Source of the DNA: Fallopia convolvulus
Lineage: Eukaryota; Streptophyta; Magnoliopsida; Caryophyllales; Polygonaceae
DNA: 64,000 nt
Direction: 5' to 3'
Assembly (NCBI GenBank): GCA_964016875.1
Contig: OZ024735.1
Coordinates: 9,347,338-9,411,337, forward strand
Positions within the stretch are counted from its first letter, which is position 1. Each line of letters begins with the position of its first letter. Positions 11,090-24,274 of this stretch are shown piece after piece. The translations under genes and the position numbers were made by a program. A model generated the notes under the pieces. That model was not told the DNA's origin. It made no database searches and saw only the letters and a list, made by a program, of their open reading frames with translations.

Positions 11090-13020
11090 ATTCAGCCTTA
11101 AACCAAGACCCTTCCCGAAAATGCCCTAAACGGTTGTAAGGTCGAATGTGTCTTTACAAAATAATTTTCTTAGGCCCCAACTAGCACATCCAAGACAAAA
11201 AACGGAAAAAACTCGCAAAAGTTCTGGTACGAAAATCTTCGTACCATTCAGCCTCAAACCAAGACCCTTCCCGAAAATGCCCTAAACGGTCGTACGGTCG
11301 AATATGTCTTTACAAATGGTTTTTCTTAGGCCCATGCCAGTCCATCAAAGCCAAAAAACGGAAAAAAAACTCGCAAAAGTTCTGATACGAAAATCTTCGT
11401 ACCATTTTACCTCAAACCTACATCCATTCCGAAAAAGCCATAAACGGTTCAACGGTCAAATGTGTCTTTACAAAATGTTTTTCTTAGACCCCAACTAGCA
11501 CATCCAAGACAAAAAAACCGGAAAAACTCGCAAAAGTTTTGGTACGAAAATCTTCGTACCATTCAGCCTTTTTCCAAGACCCTTCCCGAAAATGCCCTAA
11601 ACAGTTGTAAGGTCGAATGTGTCTTTACAAAAGGTATTTCTTAGGCCCATGCTAGTGTATCCAAGCCAAAAAATGAAAAAAACTCGCAAAAGTTCTGGTA
11701 CGAAAATCTTCGTACCATTCAGCCTCAAACCAAGACCCTTCCCGAAAATGCCCTAAACGGTTGTAAGGTCGAATGTGTCTTTACAAAAGGTATTTCTTAG
11801 GCCCATGCTAGCACATCCAAGACAAAAAAGGAAAAAACTCGCAAAAGTTCTGCAACGAAAATCTTCGTACCATTCAGCCTCAAACCAAGACCCTTCCCGA
11901 AAATGCCCTAAACGGTTGTACGGTCGAATGTGTCTTTACAAAATAATTTTCTTAGGCCCCAACTAGCACATCCAAGACAAAAAAGGAAAAAACTCGCAAA
12001 AGTTCTGGTACGAAAATCTTCGTACCATTCAGCCTCCAACCAAGATCCTTCCCGAAAATGCCCTAAACGGTTGTACGGTCGAATGTGTCTTTACAAAATA
12101 ATTTTCTTAGGCCCCAACTAGCACATCCAAGACAAAAAACGGAAAAAACTCACAAAAGTTCTGGTACGAAAATCTTCGTACCATTCAGCCTTAAACCAAG
12201 ACCCTTCCCGAAAATGCCCTAAACGGTTGTAAGGTCGAATGTGTCTTTACAAAAGGTATTCTTAGGCCCATGCTAGTGTATCCAAGCCAAAAAACGGAAA
12301 AAACTCGCAAAAGTTCTGGTACGAAAATTTTCGTACCATTAAGCCTCAAACCAAGACCCTTCCCGAAAAGGCCCTAAACGGTTGTACGGTCGAATGTGTC
12401 TTTACACAATATTTTTCTAAGGCCCCAACTAGCACATCCAGGCAAAAAAACGGAAAAAACTCGCAAAAGTTCTGTTACGAAAATCTTCGTACCATTCAGC
12501 CTCAAACCAAGACCCTTCCCGAAAATGCCCTAAACGGTCGTACGATCGAATGTGTCTTTACAAATGGTTTTTCTTAGGCCCATGCCAGTCCATCAAAGCC
12601 AAAAAACGGAAAAAAAACTCGCAAAAGTTCTGGTACGAAAATCTTTGTACCATTTTACCTCAAACCTACATCCATTCCGAAAAAGCCATAAACGGTTCAA
12701 CGGTCAAATGCGTCTTTACAAAATGTTTTTCTTAAACCCCAACTAGCACATCCAAGACAAAAAAACCGGAAAAACTCGCAAAAGTTTTGGTACGAAAATC
12801 TTCGTACCATTCAGCCTTAAACCAAGACCCTTCCCGAAAATGCCCTAAACGATTGAAAGGTCGAATGTGACTTTACAAAAGGTATTTCTTAGGCCCATGC
12901 TAGTGTATCCAAGCCAAAGAATGAAAAAAACTCGCAAAAGTTCTGGTACGAAAATCTTCGTACCATTTTACCTCAAACCTACACCCATTCCGAAAAAGCC
13001 CTAAACGGTTCAACGGTCAA

Positions 13021-16000
13021 ATGTGTCTTTACAAAATGTTTTTCTTAGACCCCAACTAGCACATCCAAGACAAAAAAACCGGAAAAACTCGCAAAAGTTT
13101 TGGTACGAAAATCTTCGTACCATTCAGCCTTAAACCAAGACCCTTCCCGAAAATGCCCTAAACGGTTGTAAGGTCGAATGTGTCTTTACAAAAGGTATTC
13201 TTAGGCCCATGCTAGTGTATCCAAGCCAAAAAACGGAAAAAACTCGCAAAAGTTCTGCTACGAAAATCTTCGTACCATTCAACCTCAAACCAAGACCCTT
13301 CACGAAAATGCCCTGAACGGTTGTACGGTCGAATGTGAATTTACAAAAGGTTTTTCTTAGGCCCCAACTAGCACATCCAAGACAAAAAAACGGAAAAAAC
13401 TCGCAAAAGTTCTGGTACTAAAATCTTCGTACCATTCAGCCTCAAACCAAGACCCTCTCCGAAAATGCCCTAAACGGTTGTACGGTCGAATGTGTCTTTA
13501 CAAAATATTTTTCTAAGGACCCAACTAGCACATCCAGGCAAAAAAACGGAAAAAACTCGCAAAAGTTCTGGTACGAAAATCTTCGTACCATTCAACCTCA
13601 AACCAAGACCCTTCCCGAAAATGCCCTAAACGGTCGTACGGTCGAATGTGATTTTACAAAAGGTTTTTCTTAGGCCCATGCTAGTCCATCCAAGCCAAAA
13701 AACGGAAAAAAACTCAAACAAGATCTGGTACGAAAATCTTCGTACCATTTAACCTCAAACCTACATCCATTCTAAAAATGTCATAAACGGTTCAATGGTC
13801 GAATGTGTCTTTACAAAATGTTTTTCTTAGACCCCAACTAGCACATGCAAGACAAAAAACGGAAAAAACTCGCAAAAGTTCTGGTACGAAAATCTTCGTA
13901 CCATTCAGCCTCAAACCAAGACCCTTCCCGAAAAGGCCCTAAACGGTTGTACGGTCGAATGTGTCTTTACACAATATTTTTCTAAGGCCCCAACTAGCAT
14001 ATCAAGGCAAAAAAACGGAAAAAACTCGCAAAAGTTCTGTTACGAAAATCTTCGTACCATTCAGCCTCAAACCAAGACCCTTCCCGAAAATGCCCTAAAC
14101 GGTCGTACGGTCGAATATGTCTTTACAAATGGTTTTTCTTAGGCCCATGCCAGTCCATCAAAGCCAAAAAACGGAAAAAAAACTCGCAAAAGTTCTGATA
14201 CGAAAATCTTCGTACCATTTTACCTCAAACCTACATCCATTCCGAAAAAGCCATAAACGGTTCAACGGTCAAATGTGTCTTTACAAAATGTTTTTCTTAG
14301 ACCCCAACTAGCACATCCAAGACAAAAAAAACGGAAAAACTCGCAAAAGTTTTGGTACGAAAATCTTCGTACCATTCAGCCTTAAACCAAGACCCTTCCC
14401 GAAAATGCCCTAAACAGTTGTAAGGTCGAATGTGTCTTTACAAAAGGTATTTCTTAGGCCCATGCTAGTGTATCCAAGCCAAAAAATAAAAAAAACTCGC
14501 AAAAGTTCTGGTACGAAAATCTTCGTACCATTCAGCCTCAAACCAAGACCCTTCCCGAAAATGCCCTAAACAGTTGTACGGTTGAATGTGTCTTTACAAA
14601 ATAATTTTCTTAGGCCCCAACTAGCACATCCAAGACAAAAAAGGAAAAAACTCGCAAAAGTTCTGCAACGAAAATCTTCGTACCATTCAGCCTCAAACCA
14701 AGACCCTTCCCGAAAATGCCCTAAACGGTTGTACGGTCGAATGTGTCTTTACAAAATAATTTTCTTAGGCCCCAACTAGCACATCCAAGACAAAAAAGGA
14801 AAAAACTCGCAAAAGTTCTGGTACGAAAATCTTCGTACCATTCAGCCTCCAACCAAGATCCTTCCCGAAAATGCCCTAAACGGTTGTACGGTCGAATGTG
14901 TCTTTACAAAATAATTTTCTTACGCCCCAACTAGCACATCCAAGACAAAAAACGGAAAAAACTCACAAAAGTTCTGGTACGAAAATCTTCGTACCATTCA
15001 GCCTTAAACCAAGACCCTTCCCGAAAATGCCCTAAACGGTTGTAAGGTCGAATGTGTCTTTACAAAAGGTATTCTTAGGCCCATGCTAGTGTATCCAAGC
15101 CAATAAACGGAAAAAACTCGCAAAAGTTCTGGTACGAAAATCTTCGTACCATTAAGCCTCAAACCAAGACCCTTCCCGAAAAGGCCCTAAACGGTTGTAC
15201 GGTCGAATGTGTCTTTACACAATATTTTTCTAAGGCCCCAACTAGCACATCCTGGCAAAAAAACGGAAAAAACTCGCAAAAGTTCTGTTACGAAAATCTT
15301 CGTACCATTCAGCCTCAAACCAAGACCCTTCCCGAAAATGCCCTAAACGGTCGTACGGTCGAATGTGTCTTTACAAATGGTTTTTCTTAGGCCCATGCCA
15401 GTCCATCAAAGCCAAAAAACGGAAAAAAAACTCGCAAAAGTTCTGGTACGAAAATCTTTGTACCATTTTACCTCAAACCTACATCCATTCCGAAAAAGCC
15501 ATAAACGGTTCAACGGTCAAATGTGTCTTTACAAAATGTTTTTCTTAGACCCCAACTAGCACATCCAAGACAAAAAAACCGGAAAAACTCGCAAAAGTTT
15601 TGGTACGAAAATCTTCGTACCATTCAGCCTTAAACAAAGACCCTTCCCGAAAATGCCCTAAACGGTTGTAAGGTCGAATGTGTCTTTACAAAAGGTATTT
15701 CTTAGGCCCATGCTAGTTTATCCAAGCCAAAAAATGAAAAAAACTCGCAAAAGTTCTGGTACGAAAATCTTCGTACCATTTTACCTCAAACCTACACCCA
15801 TTCCGAAAAAGCCCTAAACGGTTCAACGGTCAAATGTGTCTTTACAAAATGTTTTTCTTAGGCCCCAACTAGCACATCCAAGACAAAAAAACGGAACAAA
15901 CTCGCAAAAGTTCTGCAACGAAAATCTTCGTACCATTCAGCCTCAAACCAAGACCCTTCCCGAAAATGCCCTAAACGGTTGTACGGTCGAATGTGTTTTT

Positions 16001-19000
16001 ACAAAAGATTTTTCTTAGGCCCATGCTAGTCCATCCAAGCCAAAAAACGGAAAAAAACTCAAACAAGATCTGGTACGAAAATCTTCGTACCATTTAACCT
16101 CAAACCTACATCCATTCTAAAAATGCCATAAACGGTTCAATGGTCGAATGTGTCTTTACAAAATGTTTTTCTTAGACCTCAACTAGCACATCCAAGACAA
16201 AAAACGGAAAAAACTCGCAAAAGTTCTGGTACGAAAATCTTCGTACCATTCAGCCTCAAACCAAGACCCTTCCCGAAAAGGCCCTAAACGATTGTACGGT
16301 GGAATGTGTCTTTACAAAATAATTTTCTTATGCCCCAACTAGCACATCCAAGACAAAAAACGGAAAAAACTCGCAAAAGTTCTGGTACGAAAATCTTCGT
16401 ACCATTCAGCCTTAAACCAAGACCCTTCCCGAAAATGCCCTAAATGGACGTACGGTCGAATGTGTCTTTACAAAAGGTTTTTCTTAGGCCCATGCTAGTC
16501 CATCAAAGCCAAAAAACGGAAAAAAAAACTCGCAAAAGTTCTGGTACGAAAATCTTCGTACCATTTTACCTCAAACCTACATCCATTCCGAAAAAGCCAT
16601 AAACGGTTCAACGGTCAAATGTGTCTTTAAAAAATGTTTTTCTCAGACCCCAACTAGCACATCCAAGACAAAAAAAACGGAAAAACTCGCAAAAGTTCTG
16701 GTACGAAAATCTTCGTACCATTCAGCCTTAAACCAAGACCCTTCCCGAAAATGCCCTAAACGGTTGTAAGGTCGAATGTGTCTTTACAAAAGGTATTTCT
16801 TAGGCCCATGCTAGTGTATCCAAGCCAAAAAATGGAAAAAACTCGCAAAAGTTCTGGTACGAAAATCTTCGTACCATTTTACCTCAAACCTACACCCATT
16901 CCGAAAAAGCCCTAAACGGTTCAACGGTCAAATGTGTCTTTACAAAATGTTTTTCTTAGGCCCCAACTAGCACATCCAAGACAAAAAAACGGAAAAAACT
17001 CGCAAAAGTTCTGCAACGAAAATCTTCGTACCATTCAGCCTCAAACCAAGACCCTTCCCGAAAATGCCCTAAACGGTTGTACGGTCGAATGTGTCTTTAC
17101 AAAATAATTTTCTTAGGCCCCAACTAGCACATCCAAGACAAAAAAGGAAAAAACTCGCAAAAGTTCTGGTACGAAAATCTTCGTACCATTCAGCCTCAAA
17201 CCAAGACCCTTCCCGAAAATACCCTAAACGGTTGTACGGTGGAATGTGTCTTTACAAAATGTTTTTCTTAGGCCCCAACTAGCACATCCAAGACAAAAAA
17301 AGGAAAAAACTCGCAAAAGTTCTGGTACTCAAATCTTCGTACCATTCAGCCTCAAACCAAGACCCTCTCCGAAAATGCCCTAAACGGTTGTACGGTCGAA
17401 TGTGTCTTTACAAAATATTTTTCTAAGGCACCAACTAGCACATCCAGGCAAAAAAACGGAAAAAACTCGCAAAAGTTCTGGTACGAAAATCTTCGTACCA
17501 TTCAGCCTCAAACCAAGACCCTTCCCGAAAATGCCCTAAACGGTCGTACGGTCAAATGTGTTTTTACAAAAGATTTTTCTTAGGCCCATGCTAGTCCATC
17601 CAAGCCAAAAAACGGAAAAAAACTCAAACAAGATCTGGTACGAAAATCTTCGTACCATTTAACCTCAAACCTACATCCATTCTAAAAATGCCATAAACGG
17701 TTCAATGGTCGAATGTGTCTTTACAAAATGTTTTTCTTAGACCTCAACTAGCACATCCAAGACAAAAAACGGAAAAAACTCGCAAAAGTTCTGGTACGAA
17801 AATCTTCGTACCATTCAGCCTCAAACCAAGACCCTTCCCGAAAAGGCCCTAAACGATTGTACGGTCGAATGTGTCTTTACAAAATAATTTTCTTAGGCCC
17901 CAACTAGCACATCCAAGACAAAAAACGGAAAAAACTCGCAAAAGTTCTGGTACGAATATCTTCGTACCATTCAGCCTTAAACCAAGACCCTTCCCGAAAA
18001 TGCCCTAAATGGACGTACGGTCGAATGTGTCTTTACAAAAGGTTTTTCTTAGGCCCATGCTAGTCCATCAAAGCCAAAAAACGGAAAAAAAAACTCGCAA
18101 AAGTTCTGGTACGAAAATCTTCGTACCATTTTACCTCAAACCTACATCCATTCCGAAAAAGCCATAAACGGTTCAACGGTCAAATGTGTCTTTACAAAAT
18201 GTTTTTCTCAGACCCCAACTAGCACATCCAAGACAAAAAAAACGGAAAAACTCGCAAAAGTTCTGGTACGAAAATCTTCGTACCATTCAGCCTTAAACCA
18301 AGACCCTTCCCGAAAATGCCCTAAACGGTTGTAAGGTCGAATGTGTCTTTACAAAAGGTATTTCTTAGGCCCATGCTAGTGTATCCAAGCCAAAAAATGG
18401 AAAAAACTCGCAAAAGTTCTGGTACGAAAATCTTCGTACCATTTTACCTCAAACCTACATCCATTCCGAAAAAGCCATAAACGGTTCAACGGTCAAATGT
18501 GTCTTTACAAAATGTTTTTCTTAGACCCCAACTAACACATCCAAGACAAAAAAAACGGAAAAACTCGCAAAAGTTCTGCTACCAAAATCTTCGTACCTTT
18601 CAGCTTCAAACCAAGACCCTTCCCGAAAATGCCCTAAACGGTTGTACGGTCGAATGTGTCTTTACAAAATAATTTTCTTAGGCCCCAACTAGCACATCCA
18701 AGACAAAAAACGGAAAAAACTCGCAAAAGTTCTGGTACGAAAATCTTCGTACCATTCAGCCTTAAACCAAGACCCTTCCCGAAAATGCCCTAAACGGTTG
18801 TAAGGTCGAATGTGTCTTTACAAAATAATTTTCTTAGGCCCCAACTAGCACATCCAAGACAAAAAACGGAAAAAACTCGCAAAAGTTCTGGTACGAAAAT
18901 CTTCGTACCATTCAGCCTCAAACCAAGACCCTTCCCGAAAATGCCCTAAACGGTCGTACGGTCGAATATGTCTTTACAAATGGTTTTTCTTAGGCCCATG

Positions 19001-20684
19001 CCAGTCCATCAAAGCCAAAAAACGGAAAAAAAACTCGCAAAAGTTCTGATACGAAAATCTTCGTACCATTTTACCTCAAACCTACATCCATTCCGAAAAA
19101 GCCATAAACGGTTCAACGGTCAAATGTGTCTTTACAAAATGTTTTTCTTAGACCCCAACTAGCACATCCAAGACAAAAAAACCGGAAAAACTCGCAAAAG
19201 TTTTGGTACGAAAATCTTCGTACCATTCAGCCTTTTTCCAAGACCCTTCCCGAAAATGCCCTAAACAGTTGTAAGGTCGAATGTGTCTTTACAAAAGGTA
19301 TTTCTTAGGCCCATGCTAGTGTATCCAAGCCAAAAAATGAAAAAAACTCGCAAAAGTTCTGGTACGAAAATCTTCGTACCATTCAGCCTCAAACCAAGAC
19401 CCTTCCCGAAAATGCCCTAAACGGTTGTAAGGTCGAATGTGTCTTTACAAAAGGTATTTCTTAGGCCCATGCTAGCACATCCAAGACAAAAAAGGAAAAA
19501 ACTCGCAAAAGTTCTGCAACGAAAATCTTCGTACCATTCAGCCTCAAACCAAGACCCTTCCCGAAAATGCCCTAAACGGTTGTACGGTCGAATGTGTCTT
19601 TACAAAATAATTTTCTTAGGCCCCAACTAGCACATCCAAGACAAAAAAGGAAAAAACTCGCAAAAGTTCTGGTACGAAAATCTTCGTACCATTCAGCCTC
19701 CAACCAAGATCCTTCCCGAAAATGCCCTAAACGGTTGTACGGTCGAATGTGTCTTTACAAAATAATTTTCTTAGGCCCCAACTAGCACATCCAAGACAAA
19801 AAACGGAAAAAACTCACAAAAGTTCTGGTACGAAAATCTTCGTACCATTCAGCCTTAAACCAAGACCCTTCCCGAAAATGCCCTAAACGGTTGTAAGGTC
19901 GAATGTGTCTTTACAAAAGGTATTCTTAGGCCCATGCTAGTGTATCCAAGCCAAAAAACGGAAAAAACTCGCAAAAGTTCTGGTACGAAAATTTTCGTAC
20001 CATTAAGCCTCAAACCAAGACCCTTCCCGAAAAGGCCCTAAACGGTTGTACGGTCGAATGTGTCTTTACACAATATTTTTCTAAGGCCCCAACTAGCACA
20101 TCCAGGCAAAAAAACGGAAAAAACTCGCAAAAGTTCTGTTACGAAAATCTTCGTACCATTCAGCCTCAAACCAAGACCCTTCCCGAAAATGCCCTAAACG
20201 GTCGTACGATCGAATGTGTCTTTACAAATGGTTTTTCTTAGGCCCATGCCAGTCCATCAAAGCCAAAAAACGGAAAAAAAACTCGCAAAAGTTCTGGTAC
20301 GAAAATCTTTGTACCATTTTACCTCAAACCTACATCCATTCCGAAAAAGCCATAAACGGTTCAACGGTCAAATGTGTCTTTACAAAATGTTTTTCTTAGA
20401 CCCCAACTAGCACATCCAAGACAAAAAAACCGGAAAAACTCGCAAAAGTTTTGGTACGAAAATCTTCGTACCATTCAGCCTTAAACCAAGACCCTTCCCG
20501 AAAATGCCCTAAACGATTGAAAGGTCGAATGTGACTTTACAAAAGGTATTTCTTAGGCCCATGCTAGTGTATCCAAGCCAAAGAATGAAAAAAACTCGCA
20601 AAAGTTCTGGTACGAAAATCTTCGTACCATTTTACCTCAAACCTACACCCATTCCGAAAAAGCCCTAAACGGTTCAACGGTCAA
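13021..20684. repeat. 49-monomer segmental tandem block, copy 2 (7,664 bp)
   Basis: Second copy of the 7,664-bp block. Rare variants are shared with copy 1, including cagcctttttcc, tactcaaatc and cgtacgaatatc (10289/17953). A few differences separate the copies: aaaaaaaccgg versus aaaaaaaacgg near 6665/14329, cgaat versus ggaat near 8640/16304, and ccagg versus cctgg near 7589/15253. The low number of differences points to a recent duplication. Confidence 0.9.
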
Positions 20685-23027
20685 ATGTGTCTTTACAAAA
20701 TGTTTTTCTTAGACCCCAACTAGCACATCCAAGACAAAAAAACCGGAAAAACTCGCAAAAGTTTTGGTACGAAAATCTTCGTACCATTCAGCCTTAAACC
20801 AAGACCCTTCCCGAAAATGCCCTAAACGGTTGTAAGGTCGAATGTGTCTTTACAAAAGGTATTCTTAGGCCCATGCTAGTGTATCCAAGCCAAAAAACGG
20901 AAAAAACTCGCAAAAGTTCTGCTACGAAAATCTTCGTACCATTCAACCTCAAACCAAGACCCTTCACGAAAATGCCCTGAACGGTTGTACGGTCGAATGT
21001 GAATTTACAAAAGGTTTTTCTTAGGCCCCAACTAGCACATCCAAGACAAAAAAACGGAAAAAACTCGCAAAAGTTCTGGTACTAAAATCTTCGTACCATT
21101 CAGCCTCAAACCAAGACCCTCTCCGAAAATGCCCTAAACGGTTGTACGGTCGAATGTGTCTTTACAAAATATTTTTCTAAGGACCCAACTAGCACATCCA
21201 GGCAAAAAAAGGGAAAAAACTCGCAAAAGTTCTGGTACGAAAATCTTCGTACCATTCAACCTCAAACCAAGACCCTTCCCGAAAATGCCCTAAACGGTCG
21301 TACGGTCGAATGTGATTTTACAAAAGGTTTTTCTTAGGCCCATGCTAGTCCATCCAAGCCAAAAAACGGAAAAAAACTCAAACAAGATCTGGTACGAAAA
21401 TCTTCGTACCATTTAACCTCAAACCTACATCCATTCTAAAAATGTCATAAACGGTTCAATGGTCGAATGTGTCTTTACAAAATATTTTTCTTAGACCCCA
21501 ACTAGCACATGCAAGACAAAAAACGGAAAAAACTCGCAAAAGTTCTGGTACGAAAATCTTCGTACCATTCAGCCTCAAACCAAGACCCTTCCCGAAAAGG
21601 CCCTAAACGGTTGTACGGTCGAATGTGTCTTTACACAATATTTTTCTAAGGCCCCAACTAGCATATCAAGGCAAAAAAACGGAAAAAACTCGCAAAAGTT
21701 CTGTTACGAAAATCTTCGTACCATTCAGCCTCAAACCAAGACCCTTCCCGAAAATGCCCTAAACGGTCGTACGGTCGAATATGTCTTTACAAATGGTTTT
21801 TCTTAGGCCCATGCCAGTCCATCAAAGCCAAAAAACGGAAAAAAAACTCGCAAAAGTTCTGATACGAAAATCTTCGTACCATTTTACCTCAAACCTACAT
21901 CCATTCCGAAAAAGCCATAAACGGTTCAACGGTCAAATGTGTCTTTACAAAATGTTTTTCTTAGACCCCAACTAGCACATCCAAGACAAAAAAAACGGAA
22001 AAACTCGCAAAAGTTTTGGTACGAAAATCTTCGTACCATTCAGCCTTAAACCAAGACCCTTCCCGAAAATGCCCTAAACAGTTGTAAGGTCGAATGTGTC
22101 TTTATAAAAGGTATTTCTTAGGCCCATGCTAGTGTATCCAAGCCAAAAAATGAAAAAAACTCGCAAAAGTTCTGGTACGAAAATCTTCGTACCATTCAGC
22201 CTCAAACCAAGACCCTTCCCGAAAATGCCCTAAACAGTTGTACGGTTGAATGTGTCTTTACAAAATAATTTTCTTAGGCCCCAACTAGCACATCCAAGAC
22301 AAAAAAGGAAAAAACTCGCAAAAGTTCTGCAACGAAAATCTTCGTACCATTCAGCCTCAAACCAAGACCCTTCCCGAAAATGCCCTAAACGGTTGTACGG
22401 TCGAATGTGTCTTTACAAAATAATTTTCTTAGGCCCCAACTAGCACATCCAAGACAAAAAAGGAAAAAACTCGCAAAAGTTCTGGTACGAAAATCTTCGT
22501 ACCATTCAGCCTCCAACCAAGATCCTTCCCGAAAATGCCCTAAACGGTTGTACGGTCGAATGTGTCTTTACAAAATAATTTTCTTACGCCCCAACTAGCA
22601 CATCCAAGACAAAAAACGGAAAAAACTCACAAAAGTTCTGGTACGAAAATCTTCGTACCATTCAGCCTTAAACCAAGACCCTTCCCGAAAATGCCCTAAA
22701 CGGTTGTAAGGTCGAATGTGTCTTTACAAAAGGTATTCTTAGGCCCATGCTAGTGTATCCAAGCCAAAAAACGGAAAAAACTCGCAAAAGTTCTGGTACG
22801 AAAATCTTCGTACCATTAAGCCTCAAACCAAGACCCTTCCCGAAAAGGCCCTAAACGGTTGTACGGTCGAATGTGTCTTTACACAATATTTTTCTAAGGC
22901 CCCAACTAGCACATCCAGGCAAAAAAAGGAAAAAACTCGCAAAAGTTCTGTTACGAAAATCTTCGTACCATTCAGCCTCAAACCAAGACCCTTCCCGAAA
23001 ATGCCCTAAACGGTCGTACGGTCGAAT
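20685..23027. repeat. 49-monomer block, copy 3 (partial, about 15 monomers)
   Basis: The start of a third copy, offset another 7,664 bp: landmarks 14117/21781, 14582/22246 and 14743/22407. It ends near 23028, where the expected ggtacg/ctttg C-type monomer is replaced by a gatacg C-type monomer that begins an 8-mer duplication. Confidence 0.85.
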
Positions 23028-24274
23028 GTGTCTTTACAAATGGATTTTCTTAGGCCCATGCCAGTCCATCAAAGCCAAAAAACGGAAAAAAAACTCGCAA
23101 AAGTTCTGATACGAAAATCTTCGTACCATTTTACCTCAAACCTACATCCATTCCGAAAAAGCCATAAACGGTTCAACGATCAAATGTGTCTTTACAAAAT
23201 GTTTTTCTTAGACCCCAACTAGCACATCCAAGACAAAAAAAACGGAAAAACTCGCAAAAGTTTTGGTACGAAAATCTTCGTACCATTCAGCCTTAAACCA
23301 AGACCCTTCCCGAAAATGCCCTAAACAGTTGTAAGGTCGAATGTGTCTTTACAAAAGGTATTTCTTAGGCCCATGCTAGTGTATCCAAGCCAAAAAATGA
23401 AAAAAACTCGCAAAAGTTCTGGTACGAAAATCTTCGTACCATTCAGCCTCAAACCAAGACCCTTCCCGAAAATGCCCTAAACAGTTGTACGGTTGAATGT
23501 GTCTTTACAAAATAATTTTCTTAGGCCCCAACTAGCACATCCAAGACAAAAAAGGAAAAAACTCGCAAAAGTTCTGCAACGAAAATCTTCGTACCATTCA
23601 GCCTCAAACCAAGACCCTTCCCGAAAATGCCCTAAACGGTTGTACGGTCGAATGTGTCTTTACAAAATAATTTTCTTAGGCCCCAACTAGCACATCCAAG
23701 ACAAAAAAGGAAAAAACTCGCAAAAGTTCTGGTACGAAAATCTTCGTACCATTCAGCCTCCAACCAAGATCCTTCCCGAAAATGCCCTAAACGGTTGTAC
23801 GGTCGAATGTGTCTTTACAAAATAATTTTCTTACGCCCCAACTAGCACATCCAAGACAAAAAACGGAAAAAACTCACAAAAGTTCTGGTACGAAAATCTT
23901 CGTACCATTCAGCCTTAAACCAAGACCCTTCCCGAAAATGCCCTAAACGGTTGTAAGGTCGAATGTGTCTTTACAAAAGGTATTCTTAGGCCCATGCTAG
24001 TGTATCCAAGCCAAAAAACGGAAAAAACTCGCAAAAGTTCTGGTACGAAAATCTTCGTACCATTAAGCCTCAAACCAAGACCCTTCCCGAAAAGGCCCTA
24101 AACGGTTGTACGGTCGAATGTGTCTTTACACAATATTTTTCTAAGGCCCCAACTAGCACATCCAGGCAAAAAAACGGAAAAAACTCGCAAAAGTTCTGTT
24201 ACGAAAATCTTCGTACCATTCAGCCTCAAACCAAGACCCTTCCCGAAAATGCCCTAAACGGTCGTACGGTCGAA
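21781..24274. repeat. 8-monomer tandem duplication, 1,247 bp
   Basis: Landmarks at 21781/23028, 22246/23493 and 22407/23654 are all 1,247 bp apart. The second copy is marked by ggattttct in place of ggtttttct (about 23042) and caacgatcaa in place of caacggtcaa (about 23175). The copy of this segment at 39279-40525 lacks the extra 8-mer: the offset drops from 17,498 to 16,251 bp across it. The insertion is therefore specific to this position or arose later. Confidence 0.85.

Larger units (their letters stand above)
5357..13020. repeat. 49-monomer segmental tandem block, copy 1 (7,664 bp)
   Basis: Nearly every landmark here recurs 7,664 bp downstream: C-type starts 6453/14117, 7701/15365, 11304/18968 and 12552/20216; E-type 9427/17091; the cagcctttttccaag variant near 11565/19229. 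The block contains the end of the 8-mer HOR plus many A, B, C, D and E monomers. Its left limit is set by the change from caacctac-atccattcc before 5357 to caacctac-acccattcc before the matching point in copy 2. Confidence 0.9.

Noticed and set aside
11108..11130. Possible G-quadruplex/i-motif from clustered CCC runs (gaccc, ttccc, gccc)
   Set aside because: Only three C-runs are close together. The next (ggcccc) is about 70-80 bp away, so the usual four-run requirement is not met.
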